Origin: Eubacteriales bacterium | GTDB lineage: Bacteria; Bacillota; Clostridia; Lachnospirales; Lachnospiraceae | Direction: 5' to 3' | DNA length: 64,000 bases | Assembly (NCBI GenBank): GCA_030524455.1 | Contig: JAUNGT010000001.1 | Location: forward strand, 336,631 to 400,630 | Shown: positions 25,682 through 35,168 of the stretch, piece after piece | Layout of the letters: the number at the start of each line of letters is the position of its first letter | Numbering within the stretch: position 1 is the first letter of the stretch | Notes under the pieces: generated by a model | Databases searched by the model: none | The model's input: the letters and a program-made list of their open reading frames with translations, nothing else | Told to the model about the DNA's origin: nothing | Position numbers and translations under genes: made by a program

Positions 25682-26714
25682 TAAAGATGTCAGAGAAGAA
25701 AAGTCACTGAGATATGCAGGATCACCACAAGGGATAAAGGTGCAAGTGGTACATCGTGCAGATGAAGAATATCCATTTTTGCACGATACGATGGTTGTGC
25801 CGCTTCTAGGGAAGTTGTTTATGGCTTGGTATAACTGCAGTGAAGCAGAAATTGTAGGGAAAACTGTTATCAGAGGGTGCTGGTCGCAAAACGGAGGGAG
25901 AAGTTGGTCAGAGCCTGAGATTGTGGCGGAAGACATTTCTGAACAAATTCATTATGTTCCGGTAACATTTCAGGAGCGTAATGGGGAGGCATATGCTTAT
26001 ATTACAAGAATGGAAGGGCATGACAGACCGGTGGGTTATGAATGCAGGAAATATAGAGAAGGAAAATGGATTGAGATAAAAAGTTATGAAGATCCGCTGT
26101 TGTTTAATACTTTAGTTATGCCGTTCAGGGAAAATCATCTGATTGCGGGAGGGCGGATGGCGGCTGAAAGGGGAGAGCTTCCTTTAATTCCTGTTGTGAT
26201 GATTTCAGAAAATATCGCACCTGCGGAGTGGCAGATCAAATCACTTCCCGGGCCGTGGAAGAAGGGGGAATACCCATTTCCATATCCTGAGACTGCCTTG
26301 ATTACGGAGCATAACAGAATTACGGCAATTATTCGGGGAGAGGAGGATACTTTATATTGTTATAGTGTAGATGGCGGTAAAAGTTGGAAGGGGCCGATGC
26401 CGTTTCAGATACAGGCAGAAGGATCCAAAATGTATGGGGGTGTTTTGAAAAATGGAAAGAAATATTTTGTTTTTAATCAGCGTACAGAGCGGCGAGATCG
26501 CAGCCGATTGGTAATGGCTGTAGGAGAAGAATATTTTGACAGGCTTTATGTTTTGAGAGATGGATACGATGAAGGATTGGATGCAGGGCCGTTTTGGCAC
26601 TATCCTTGCGTATGCGAGTGCGGAGATATTCTTTGCATTTCATGTACCTCATCTTCAAAGGAACCCAATGTAAGACATGGAATTCTCATCCAAATTCCAA
26701 TAGACAGTATATGA
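25674..26714 (+). CDS. Sialidase-fold (Asp-box/BNR) protein, cytoplasmic
   Basis: 346 residues of predicted six-bladed propeller. Two Asp-boxes are clear: SQNGGRSWSEP and SVDGGKSWKGP. A conserved opening HRADEEYPFLHDTMVVPLLGKLFMAWYN is found in exo-sialidase-like proteins of unknown substrate. There is no signal peptide, so it should act inside the cell on imported glycans. Its ATG overlaps the aldolase stop. Sialidase activity is not established: the arginine triad cannot be assigned with confidence. Confidence 0.72.
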   Translation: MHDKDVREEKSLRYAGSPQGIKVQVVHRADEEYPFLHDTMVVPLLGKLFMAWYNCSEAEIVGKTVIRGCWSQNGGRSWSEPEIVAEDISEQIHYVPVTFQERNGEAYAYITRMEGHDRPVGYECRKYREGKWIEIKSYEDPLLFNTLVMPFRENHLIAGGRMAAERGELPLIPVVMISENIAPAEWQIKSLPGPWKKGEYPFPYPETALITEHNRITAIIRGEEDTLYCYSVDGGKSWKGPMPFQIQAEGSKMYGGVLKNGKKYFVFNQRTERRDRSRLVMAVGEEYFDRLYVLRDGYDEGLDAGPFWHYPCVCECGDILCISCTSSSKEPNVRHGILIQIPIDSI

Positions 26715-26724
26715 GGTGAAGCAT

Positions 26725-27678
26725 ATGACAAAAGATCAAAATATGAAGTGTCAAGTCAAGAAGACAAATTCCAGAAGATTTTCCGGAAAAAGTATTTGGA
26801 ACAATTGGGAATTATATTTATTTATGCTGCCTGCCTTATTATACATTTTATTGTATTGCTACTATCCCATGTATGGGGTGCAGATTGCTTTCAAAAATTT
26901 CCGGGCAAGCGCGGGAATCCAGGGAAGTGAATGGGTGGGGATGGAGCACTTTGTAAAGTTTTTGGGAAATCCTGTAAGCTGGGAGTTGATTAGAAATACA
27001 TTATCGATTAGTATTCTGGCACTGGTGATTGGGTTTCCTGCACCGATCATATTTGCTCTTATTGTAAACGAGTTGAAATCAAAAAGATTTCAGAAAATGG
27101 TGCAAACAATATCCTATGCGCCGCATTTTATTTCCACGGTGGTACTTGTGAGCATGTTGACCTCCTTGTTGGATCCGTCTACGGGAATTATCAATAAGAT
27201 TTTAGGAATTGTCGGAGGTGGTCCTTATGATTTCATGAGCCGTGCTGATTGGTTTGCGGGAATATATGTAATTAGTGATATATGGCAGCATGTAGGGTGG
27301 AATGCGGTAATTTATCTGGCGGCATTAGCTGGGATTGATTATGAATTACATGAGGCGGCAATGATGGATGGTGCAAGTAGATTGAAAAGAATATGGCACA
27401 TTAACTTGCCAGGTATTTTACCTACAATTGCTATTTTATTAATTTTACAGACGGGAAATTTGATGAGCGTTGGATTTGAAAAAGTGTTTCTGATGCAAAA
27501 TCCATTAAACCTGGAAACATCGGAAATCATTTCTACATTTGTCTATAAAATGGGTTTGCAATACAGACAGTATAGCTATTCCACCGCAATAGGTTTATTT
27601 AATTCCATTATCAATTTGGTACTTCTTGTTTCAGTTAATTTCTTTGCAAAAAAAGCGAGTGGACACGGGCTTTGGTAG
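26725..27678 (+). CDS. Sugar ABC permease, LplB type (CUT1)
   Basis: 317 residues. NNWELYLFMLPALLYILLYCYYPMYGVQIAFKNF is the hallmark of LplB-like permeases for complex oligosaccharides, and the EAA loop YELHEAAMMDGASRLKRIWHINLPGI contacts the ATPase. The ATG at 26725 has GAGGTG six bases before it. No ATPase gene is present; such systems usually share an MsmK-type ATPase encoded elsewhere. Confidence 0.93.
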   Translation: MTKDQNMKCQVKKTNSRRFSGKSIWNNWELYLFMLPALLYILLYCYYPMYGVQIAFKNFRASAGIQGSEWVGMEHFVKFLGNPVSWELIRNTLSISILALVIGFPAPIIFALIVNELKSKRFQKMVQTISYAPHFISTVVLVSMLTSLLDPSTGIINKILGIVGGGPYDFMSRADWFAGIYVISDIWQHVGWNAVIYLAALAGIDYELHEAAMMDGASRLKRIWHINLPGILPTIAILLILQTGNLMSVGFEKVFLMQNPLNLETSEIISTFVYKMGLQYRQYSYSTAIGLFNSIINLVLLVSVNFFAKKASGHGLW

Positions 27679-27688
27679 GAGGAAGAAA

Positions 27689-28582
27689 ATGAAGAAAAAT
27701 CCGATTGATGACAAAGTATTTGATATACTTGTGATACTTTTGAGTGTAGCTCTTCTGATTCTGACACTATATCCGCTACTCTATGTGTTAAGCGCTTCTT
27801 TTAGCGATCCGGTGGCGGTAACGAAGGGAGAACTATGGTTACTGCCGAAGGGGTTTACCTTGGATGGATATGAAGCGATTTTCGATTATGAGCCCATTTG
27901 GATTGGGTACAGAAATACAATTTTTTATTCAATAGCAGGAACAATCCTGAGCCTTTTCTTTACGCTTCCCTGTGCCTATGCCTTGTCCCGAAAGGACGTG
28001 AAGGGACGTAATATATTTATGTTTTTGTTTTTATTTACAATGTTTTTTAATGGAGGCATGATTCCGACTTATCTGGCGATGAAGCAGTTTCGGCTTCTGG
28101 ATACAATTTGGGCTGTATTGATTCCGGGAGTTGTGGGTGTTTCGAATGTGATTATAGCAAGGACATATTTTGCAACCAGTGTACCATGGGAGATTCAGGA
28201 AGCTGCCATTGTAGATGGTTGTTCAAATACGAAGCTGTTTTTGAAAATTGTATTGCCGCTCTCCATGCCGATTGTCGCTGTTTTGACATTATATGCCTTT
28301 GTATACCAGTGGAATCAATTTTTCAATGCATTGATTTATTTATCGGACAGCAATCTGTATCCGTTACAGCTTTATTTGAGAAATATTTTGCTGATGGATC
28401 AGATGAATGCGCTTTTGGAAGGGGATAGTGAAGCGAGGCAGGCACTGCTGGAACGGATTCAATTAAAGGAGAGTATGAAGTATGGTATTGTTGTGGTTTC
28501 ATCTCTTCCGGTATTGATCATATATCCGTTTCTGCAAAAATATTTTGCGAAAGGAGTGATGATGGGGGCGATAAAAGGATAA
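27689..28582 (+). CDS. Sugar ABC permease, YtcP type (CUT1)
   Basis: 297 residues. The motifs LYPLLYVLSASFSDPVAV and the EAA loop IQEAAIVDGCSNTKLFLKIVLPLSMP are typical, as is the C-terminal QKYFAKGVMMGAIKG. It begins eleven bases after the partner permease with a strong AGGAGG site. Confidence 0.93.
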   Translation: MKKNPIDDKVFDILVILLSVALLILTLYPLLYVLSASFSDPVAVTKGELWLLPKGFTLDGYEAIFDYEPIWIGYRNTIFYSIAGTILSLFFTLPCAYALSRKDVKGRNIFMFLFLFTMFFNGGMIPTYLAMKQFRLLDTIWAVLIPGVVGVSNVIIARTYFATSVPWEIQEAAIVDGCSNTKLFLKIVLPLSMPIVAVLTLYAFVYQWNQFFNALIYLSDSNLYPLQLYLRNILLMDQMNALLEGDSEARQALLERIQLKESMKYGIVVVSSLPVLIIYPFLQKYFAKGVMMGAIKG

Positions 28583-28629
28583 AATTACAGGTACATGGTG
28601 ATTGAGGATTGTAGAATGGAGAAGATAAT

Positions 28630-30375
28630 ATGAAAAAAAGAATAATTTCGGTGTGGTTGTCACTTGCAATTTCCGCAACAGTTATTGCCGGGTGTGCAAA
28701 TCAGCAGCAAAATCAGGATGAAACGGTCGCTCAGCGGGAAAATACAGAAGAGAATGAAAATGAGGAGGCGGCAGAAGCGGCTAAGACAGAACTTTTGGAA
28801 CAGGATCCTGAGGAGATGGCCAAAAAATTGGATGATGTGGTTCTGCCAACGCCTGATATGCCCTTGGTTGATGAGCCGATAACGTTATCTGTGCTGTATC
28901 CGAAGGAAACTCTTCATGGGAACTTTGAAGATATGTTTTATATGAAAGCGGTACAAGAACTGACCAATATAGAGTTGGATGTACAGGCTATTGAAAAGCA
29001 GGCATGGACAGAGAAGGTGGGGTTAATGTTTGCGTCTGGGGATTACGGAGATATTTTTTTGGCAGGAATCAATTTTACAGACGCTGCGGCTTACGGACAG
29101 GCAGGAATGCTTCTTCCGTTGGAGGAGCTTTTGGAAGAATATGCGCCGAACGCGATGAAAATATTGGATGAGCTTTTGCCGGAATCCAGGAGAAATGTAA
29201 CGGCGGATGATGGTCATATATATGCGATGCCTGCCTATGACGGAACACCGCGGGATATGCTGATGAATTATACACAGATGATCAATTATGATTGGATGAA
29301 TAAAGCGGGAATAGAAGAGATGCCGGAGACAACAGAAGATATGTATCAGGTACTCAAGGCATTTAAGGCATCAGATCCAAACGGAAACGGAAAAGAAGAT
29401 GAAATTCCGTATAGCAAGGTGTATGATGGAGATGGTTATGATCCTTTTATTAGTGCATTTGGATTTGTGAATTTGCGCCATGATATCATAGATGGAGAAT
29501 ATGTTTATGTTCCTGCTGAAGAGAATTTTAGGCACTATTTAGAGTATATGAATCGTCTGTATGAAGAAGGTTTGATTGACCCGGAAATGTTTACGCAGAC
29601 AGAAGAGGACTATTTGGCAAAACGAACGGAAAAACTGGTTGGCGTGGGAGATTCCCTGCAGGATCCGCTGTCCTATGAAGAATATGAGGCAACACTGAAA
29701 ACACTTTCTCCAATGACAAGTGAATATAACGCAGAAAAAATGACTCCCGGACGTTTTCAGGAGGTAAACTCTTATAGCTTATGTATTACCGACAAATGCG
29801 ATGAAGAAAAGGCGATTGCAGCGGTAAAGCTTTTGGATTATTTTTATAGCCAGGAAGGCACCTATTTGATTAAATGCGGACCAGAGGCCGGAGTATGGGG
29901 AGATTTGGTAGACGGTGGATATGTTCGAAATGAAGAAGCTGATGGAACTGTATCCTACGAGCTGGAATATGACCGTGAAAAATACAATGATAGTTATTAT
30001 AACTTCCGCATGGAAAATGGTTTGATGATTATGCCTTTCTTTTATACGAATGCGCATGCACAGGTAATTGTAGGAAGTGATCGAAAAAATGCTCGTGTGA
30101 CAGAAGGTGTATATGAGGCCGGATTATTGGAAGCACGTCGCGTGGGATTTCCTACAACTGTGACATTCACAGAGGATGAACAGGATATTTTAGCTACATT
30201 CGTTTTGATGGATAATTATGTAGATCAAATGGTAGCGAAATTTATTACTGGCGAAGAAGCATTGGATGATGCAAACTGGAATGCGTATCTGGAACGGTTG
30301 GAAAGCATGGATTTACAGATGCTGAAAGAAACTCGTCAGAGCGCATATGACAGATGGATCAATAAGGCGGTATAA
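28630..30375 (+). CDS. Sugar-binding lipoprotein of the LplA/YtcQ type
   Basis: 581 residues with lipoprotein signal ending in TVIAGC (Cys 21), an acidic linker, then a family 1 solute-binding fold (ITLSVLYPKETLHGNFEDMFYMKAVQELTNIELDVQAI ... LMFASGDYGDIFLAG). The long length and acidic surface are usual for CUT1 oligosaccharide receptors paired with LplB/YtcP permeases. Last gene of the island's operon. Confidence 0.92.
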   Translation: MKKRIISVWLSLAISATVIAGCANQQQNQDETVAQRENTEENENEEAAEAAKTELLEQDPEEMAKKLDDVVLPTPDMPLVDEPITLSVLYPKETLHGNFEDMFYMKAVQELTNIELDVQAIEKQAWTEKVGLMFASGDYGDIFLAGINFTDAAAYGQAGMLLPLEELLEEYAPNAMKILDELLPESRRNVTADDGHIYAMPAYDGTPRDMLMNYTQMINYDWMNKAGIEEMPETTEDMYQVLKAFKASDPNGNGKEDEIPYSKVYDGDGYDPFISAFGFVNLRHDIIDGEYVYVPAEENFRHYLEYMNRLYEEGLIDPEMFTQTEEDYLAKRTEKLVGVGDSLQDPLSYEEYEATLKTLSPMTSEYNAEKMTPGRFQEVNSYSLCITDKCDEEKAIAAVKLLDYFYSQEGTYLIKCGPEAGVWGDLVDGGYVRNEEADGTVSYELEYDREKYNDSYYNFRMENGLMIMPFFYTNAHAQVIVGSDRKNARVTEGVYEAGLLEARRVGFPTTVTFTEDEQDILATFVLMDNYVDQMVAKFITGEEALDDANWNAYLERLESMDLQMLKETRQSAYDRWINKAV

Positions 30376-30430
30376 GTATAGTCAGGACAGAATAGGTAAC
30401 AGAAATTCTCAAACATTGGGATTGTATAAA

Positions 30431-30488
30431 AAGCCAGCAGCCATATGTTTTTTGTAGCATATTGGTTGTTGGCTTTCTTTTGCTTTTT
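30431..30488 (+). terminator. Terminator of the AT-rich island operon
   Basis: AAGCCAGCAGCCATATG (30431-30447) pairs, with several G-U pairs, with CATATTGGTTGTTGGCTT (30459-30476), followed by TTCTTTTGCTTTTT. Strong intrinsic terminator. Confidence 0.85.
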
Positions 30489-30582
30489 GCCAAAATCCAT
30501 TCCACATATATTTATTTGTTCGCCCACACATGCATAGTAAAAAAGGATCAGAAGACAGAATCAAAAAGCCTAAAAAATCCGG

Positions 30583-30610
30583 TTGCATTTTATATCGGTT
30601 CTGATATCAT
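30583..30610 (+). promoter_or_regulatory. Promoter of the MATE exporter gene
   Basis: TTGCAT (30583-30588), 16-base spacer, TATCAT (30605-30610). The rest of the 310-base gap between 30375 and 30686 holds only the terminator at 30431 and this promoter. Confidence 0.6.
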
Positions 30611-30685
30611 AGAAAGGAAAGACAGGCGGCAGGAATCCGGGATGTAGCCTGTCAATTTGAATGGACGAGGGGATATGGGAAACGA

Positions 30686-32041
30686 ATGAAACGCAGACAT
30701 TTTTTTCAGGACAGGGAATTTTACGGGAAGCTGTGCCGGCTGACGCTGCCGATCGCGCTGCAGAGTCTGATGCTGGCGTCGGTGGCGGCAGCGGATGCCA
30801 TGATGCTTGGATACATAGAACAAAATTCCATGGCCGCGGTTTCTCTGGCGACGCAGATCCAGTTTATCCAAAATATGGTATTAGGGGCGATTGTATCCGG
30901 TATCGCGATTTTGGGCGCGCAGTATTGGGGAAAGGGAGATAAGCATACGCTGAACGATATCTTTTGTATGAGCCTGCGGCTCAGCGGTATTGTGAGTCTG
31001 CTGTTTTTTGTGGCCTGCGTGTTTTTTCCCCGGCAGCTGATGCTGATTTTTACCAACGAAGAGGTGCTGATCCATATCGGAATCCGGTATTTGAAGATCG
31101 CCGGCTTTTCGTACCTGCTCACCGGTATTTCCCAGTGCTATCTGGCGATTATGAAGGTCAGCGAGCATGCGGCCCAGACGGCCAAGATCAGCGTGGGTGC
31201 GGTGCTGCTGAATATCGTGTTAAATGCGGTGTTTATTTTCGGCCTGTTTGGGGTGCCGGCGATGGGCGCGGAGGGCGCGGCGCTGGCAACGCTGATTGCC
31301 CGTATCATCGAGCTTGTCTGGGCGATTGTCTCCTCCTATAAACAGGATTATGTGCATCCGGACTGGAGTCGCTTTTTTGTCCGCAATGCGCTTTTGGAGA
31401 AGGACTTCTTCAAATGCACGGTGCCGATTCTGGGGGCGTCCCTGGCCTGGGGAATCGGCTTTACCTCCTATTCGGCATTTATGGGACATATGGGGACCGA
31501 TGCGACGGCCGCCAATTCGGTGGCAGCCGTGGTGCGGGATCTGGTTTGCTGTCTTTGTAACGGTCTGGCCAGCGGCGGCGGGATTCTGGTGGGCAACGAG
31601 CTGGGCGCAGGAGATCTGCAGAAGGGAAAGCGCTACGGCGACCGGCTGGTGAAGATCGCCTTTATCACGGGTTTTCTTTCCACGGCTGTGATGCTGGCTC
31701 TGACGCCGCCGATCATGCGTTTTGTGAAGCTGACCGACGGGGCCAGAACGTATTTGCTTGGGATGATGCTGATTATGGCCTTCTACATGATTGGCCGGGC
31801 GGTCAATTCAATTGTGATCAACGGTATTTTTGCGGCGGGCGGCGACACGATGTTTGACATGTACAGTCTGGTGGTCATGATGTGGTGTCTCGCGGTGCCG
31901 CTCGCTGCGGCGGGAACCTTTTTCCTGGACTGGCCGGTATTGGTGGTGTATGCCTGCACCTGCCTGGACGAGGTTGGGAAAATTCCCTGGGTCATGTATC
32001 ATTACCGGAAAAACAAGTGGGTAAAGGATCTGACCCGATAA
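30686..32041 (+). CDS. MATE-family multidrug/toxin exporter
   Basis: 451 residues with twelve predicted membrane helices in two homologous halves. The start of the transport domain LPIALQSLMLASVAAADAMMLGYIEQNSMAAVSLATQIQF and the second-half counterpart VPILGASLAWGIGFTSYSAFMGHMGTDATAANSVAAVV show the internal repeat. It should export cationic compounds using a sodium or proton gradient. GC content returns to that of the main chromosome here, which marks the right edge of the AT-rich island. Confidence 0.92.
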   Translation: MKRRHFFQDREFYGKLCRLTLPIALQSLMLASVAAADAMMLGYIEQNSMAAVSLATQIQFIQNMVLGAIVSGIAILGAQYWGKGDKHTLNDIFCMSLRLSGIVSLLFFVACVFFPRQLMLIFTNEEVLIHIGIRYLKIAGFSYLLTGISQCYLAIMKVSEHAAQTAKISVGAVLLNIVLNAVFIFGLFGVPAMGAEGAALATLIARIIELVWAIVSSYKQDYVHPDWSRFFVRNALLEKDFFKCTVPILGASLAWGIGFTSYSAFMGHMGTDATAANSVAAVVRDLVCCLCNGLASGGGILVGNELGAGDLQKGKRYGDRLVKIAFITGFLSTAVMLALTPPIMRFVKLTDGARTYLLGMMLIMAFYMIGRAVNSIVINGIFAAGGDTMFDMYSLVVMMWCLAVPLAAAGTFFLDWPVLVVYACTCLDEVGKIPWVMYHYRKNKWVKDLTR

Positions 32042-32055
32042 CAGGAAGCAGCAGT

Positions 32056-33120
32056 TTACAGGTGATATCTGTTTCGATAGCCCATCAGCTGCTGCCAGTC
32101 ATAGCGGCAGAGAAAATGGCCGCCCGGGCGCACATGGAAGCCGATTGCGCCGTCCTGCAGCGGCCGGCTGACGGCAGGCCAGCGGTCCGGCGCTGATAAG
32201 CCTTCCATTTCGTAAAGACGATAGGCAGGGGAGGCGGCGCAGCAGGCCAGAAATTCATTGTGATAATCCACAAAGGGATCCGATTCTCCCATGCAGGTAT
32301 AGAACCGTTTCGGCGCACACAGCGCAATCAGCGTGTGGGAATCAAAAAACAGATTGTCTGCGCTGCCCGTCCGGGCGGCAAAATCTGCGCAAAACCAGTA
32401 AGGAAAATTCGCAAGCAGCCGTTTGAGCGTTTCCTTTTCATTGCCGCGATAGAGAGAGACGCCGCCGGTGCCAGAAAAGGCAGGGATCACAAGGCTGAAC
32501 CGGCGGTCGTTTGCAGCCGTCCACAGCACGGTTTTTCCAAGCCTGGATTCGCCGAGCAGGGCGATTCTTCCGGCGTCGATATCCGGCACCGTTTCCAGAT
32601 AATCCATGATCCGGGACAAACCGAAGGCCCATTTGGCGATTTTGCCCCAGGTATAGCGCTCGGTCGTTTCAAAAAGCCCCGCGTCCGTCTGGGCGGAATC
32701 CAGGGCAATATCCTGATAATAGCAGACAGCCAGTCCGTAGCCTGCATCCAGAATTTCCTCCGCCGGATAAAAGCCGGTATCCAAAGACGACTGGAAGCGG
32801 GGCCACAAAAAGACCGGAACCGGCCGGTTGGCAGGAGGGAGCAGGAGCGTGAGCGGGAGGGAGGTGCTTTTTCCTTCCGCGCTGCGCAGTGTCAGGAGCA
32901 CTCTGTATTCCGTGGCCTGACCGCCGAGTGCCTGCGGGTCGCAGTCAAGCTGTTTTGCCTGAACTTCACAGGGGACATCGCAGGCTTTTCCGTAGCAGCA
33001 TTCTGCCAGCCGATTCAGCAGCGCGGGCCGGTTCGCCTCCCAGGCGGCCGGGTCAGCCGGGTCAGCAGCGCCTGACCAGAGCAGGGGAAGACGCCGGGCG
33101 GAAAGCAATTCTTGTATCAT
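32056..33120 (-). CDS. Alpha/beta hydrolase of the glucuronoyl esterase (CE15)-like type
   Basis: 354 residues. The nucleophile elbow is GESRLGKTVLW with Ser192; the GxSRxGK pattern is diagnostic of CE15 relatives, where Arg helps the oxyanion hole. His335 in RPGGHFL completes the triad, and an acidic residue near 279-281 (CMGESDPFVD) may be its partner. No signal peptide, so it is cytoplasmic, unlike secreted glucuronoyl esterases. Lies downstream of the YesMN-type kinase on the same strand and has its own control region at 33211-33280. The ester cleaved is unknown. Confidence 0.75.
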   Translation of the reverse strand: MIQELLSARRLPLLWSGAADPADPAAWEANRPALLNRLAECCYGKACDVPCEVQAKQLDCDPQALGGQATEYRVLLTLRSAEGKSTSLPLTLLLPPANRPVPVFLWPRFQSSLDTGFYPAEEILDAGYGLAVCYYQDIALDSAQTDAGLFETTERYTWGKIAKWAFGLSRIMDYLETVPDIDAGRIALLGESRLGKTVLWTAANDRRFSLVIPAFSGTGGVSLYRGNEKETLKRLLANFPYWFCADFAARTGSADNLFFDSHTLIALCAPKRFYTCMGESDPFVDYHNEFLACCAASPAYRLYEMEGLSAPDRWPAVSRPLQDGAIGFHVRPGGHFLCRYDWQQLMGYRNRYHL

Positions 33121-33210
33121 GAAAAATCTCCTTCTTTCTTTTTTTCCATCTTAGCACGCACACGGGGATCTTACAATCGTAACGCGGAAGGAAAGTGCGT
33201 TTGGCTTGGA

Positions 33211-33280
33211 AGTGAATTTTCACTCTGCGGGGTGAATAAAAAGTGAAAATTCACTCTGAGCTATTGAAAAAAGTGAAAAT
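33211..33280. promoter_or_regulatory. Helically phased AGTGAA box array upstream of the esterase
   Basis: AGTGAATTTTCACT (33211-33224) and its reverse complement AGTGAAAATTCACT (33242-33255) are 31 bp apart, and a further half-box AAGTGAAAAT (33271-33280) follows 30 bp later, with GGTGAAT at 33231 between. Three-turn spacing puts the sites on one helix face. The AraC-type response regulator encoded nearby is a candidate ligand. A plus-strand promoter-like pair TTGAAA-N16-TATAAT (33264-33291) overlaps the last box and would read antisense to the kinase gene. Confidence 0.6.
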
Positions 33281-33328
33281 ATGAATATAATACGGGAAAA
33301 AATACAAATTGAAGTAATTTTCCTCCCC

Positions 33329-35155
33329 TCACCCCTCCCTGCGCACCGCCGGAATCCGCACCGTCACCAGGGTGCCGCCGGGTCGGCTGCTTTGGTAGGA
33401 GAGCCCGTAGGAGGGGCCAAAGTACAGCCACAAACGCTCGTTGACGTTTTTGACGCCGTAGCCGGAATCGGGGTGGGCGCAGTTTTCCTGCAGGATTTTC
33501 TTCATCTTTTCGGCGGACATGCCGACGCCGTCGTCCCGGACAAGGATGTGGATTTCTTCCCGGCCGGCGGCGTCGGTGTGCAGAAGAAATTGGAGGTCGA
33601 GGCGGCCGGTTTGGGACTCCGTTTCCAGAATACCGTGCAGGATGGCGTTTTCGGCCAGCGGCTGCAGTGTGATTTTGGGAATCAGATAGTCGTCCAGCCA
33701 CGGCACCTCCCGGCAGGTAAAACGGATTTTATCCTGAAAACGGATATTTAAAATATGGACATAGGTTTTGACGTGGAGCAGCTCCTGACGGAGGGTTACC
33801 ACGTCTTTTCCGTTGCTTAGGCCAAGCTTGTAAAAACGGACAAGCGCCGTGGCCATCTCCGTGATCTGGGGCACCTTTTTCTGAATGGCGATGCAGTTGA
33901 TCAGATCCATCGAATTGTAGAGGAAATGCGGATTAATCTGGGCCTGGAGCGCATGCAGCTCGGCGCTTTTGATGGCCTGCCCCATCTGGTAGCGCTCCTC
34001 GATCATCGTTTTCATGCGGCGGTTCATGGACAGAAAGCTGCTCATAATTTCGCCGATTTCATCCTTTCCTGCAGGCTGCAGGCGGATATGAAAATCCCCC
34101 TGCTCCATCTTTTTGATTTCCCGATTGAGATCATAAAGTCTTTTTAAGCTGGAATTCACCGTAAGGCAGGCCAAAATATAGGAAATCAGGCCGATCAGCA
34201 AAAGGCCGATCAAAAGCTCCCGGTACAGCTGGCGCTGCGCGGCAAAGATCGCGTGCCGGGGCAGAAGCACCGTTAAGTGCCAGCCCGGCAGCAGAGGCGC
34301 AGAGCGCATCAGGCAGTCCGCGCCCTCGTGGCGCACGGAGACCCAATCGGAATTGTCAGACACGGCGGCCCAGTCGGAATCGTCGGATCCGGAGGCGTCC
34401 GGGACAATCCCCGCAGGCCCGGCGTTTTTGATCGTTCCCTCGCGGGTAAAAAAAGCGCCGGTCTGGTCGCGCAGACAGACCAAAGTATCGGCGGGGAAAG
34501 GCGCGTCCTGCAGGATGCGCTGGATTTTTTTGGCGGAAATGTCCACGCGCAGAAGGCCGGCGGGGGTGGTCAGGCTGTCCGGGGCATAGAGAATGCTGAC
34601 GTAGGAAAAAGAGTCGGAGGCTTTTCCGTCCGGCTCCCGCAAATAGCCGGGCGGCAGCCAGAAGCGGCTGGCGTTTTGATCAAGCAGCGCCTGATACCAG
34701 CCGGCCTGCTCTGCGCTCCGGAAGGGCAGCAGAAGCCGGTCGTCCTGGGGAAAGCCGGAGTCGTTTGGCACATAGAGAAAAATCTGATCCACATCGGAGA
34801 CCGTTTGCATATAGCCGAACATCTGCCGGATGCGCTTATAGCGCGCCTGCTGCACAAAGAGCCCGTTTGCGCCGGCGGCAGCTTCGGAGGGATACAGATC
34901 CTGGTTCGAGAGCAGATTTTCCGTCGCGTTGGACATGCTGTAAAAATGGCGTTCCAGGATGGCGACGGATTCCTCGTAGGACTGGCTCATATGGGAGAGC
35001 GTCTGCGTGAGGATCAGCCGGTTGGTCTTTCGGTAGGAGATCAGCGTAAACAAAAGCAGCGGCACGATCAAAAAGAGGAAAAAGACCAGCTGAATTTTGA
35101 TCTTCAGGGAAATATTGTCCGTGAAATGGGCGACGGCATTTTTAAACCGATGCAT
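33329..35155 (-). CDS. YesM-type sensor histidine kinase
   Basis: About 608 residues. Membrane segment one at roughly 23-43, an extracellular Cache-like sensor region, membrane segment two at roughly 317-337, HAMP domain, His-kinase domain with the phosphoacceptor His410 in QINPHFLYNS, and a HATPase region with LAENAILHGI and DDGVGM. YesM kinases respond to oligosaccharides outside the cell. The ATG at 35155 follows AAGGAG; it lies inside the end of the response regulator gene, so the two are translationally coupled. Confidence 0.92.
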   Translation of the reverse strand: MHRFKNAVAHFTDNISLKIKIQLVFFLFLIVPLLLFTLISYRKTNRLILTQTLSHMSQSYEESVAILERHFYSMSNATENLLSNQDLYPSEAAAGANGLFVQQARYKRIRQMFGYMQTVSDVDQIFLYVPNDSGFPQDDRLLLPFRSAEQAGWYQALLDQNASRFWLPPGYLREPDGKASDSFSYVSILYAPDSLTTPAGLLRVDISAKKIQRILQDAPFPADTLVCLRDQTGAFFTREGTIKNAGPAGIVPDASGSDDSDWAAVSDNSDWVSVRHEGADCLMRSAPLLPGWHLTVLLPRHAIFAAQRQLYRELLIGLLLIGLISYILACLTVNSSLKRLYDLNREIKKMEQGDFHIRLQPAGKDEIGEIMSSFLSMNRRMKTMIEERYQMGQAIKSAELHALQAQINPHFLYNSMDLINCIAIQKKVPQITEMATALVRFYKLGLSNGKDVVTLRQELLHVKTYVHILNIRFQDKIRFTCREVPWLDDYLIPKITLQPLAENAILHGILETESQTGRLDLQFLLHTDAAGREEIHILVRDDGVGMSAEKMKKILQENCAHPDSGYGVKNVNERLWLYFGPSYGLSYQSSRPGGTLVTVRIPAVRREG

Positions 35156-35168
35156 GTGGCAGCTCCTT

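Noticed and set aside
25674..26714. Calling the Asp-box protein a secreted sialidase
   Set aside because: There is no signal peptide, and the arginine triad and nucleophilic tyrosine could not be placed with confidence.
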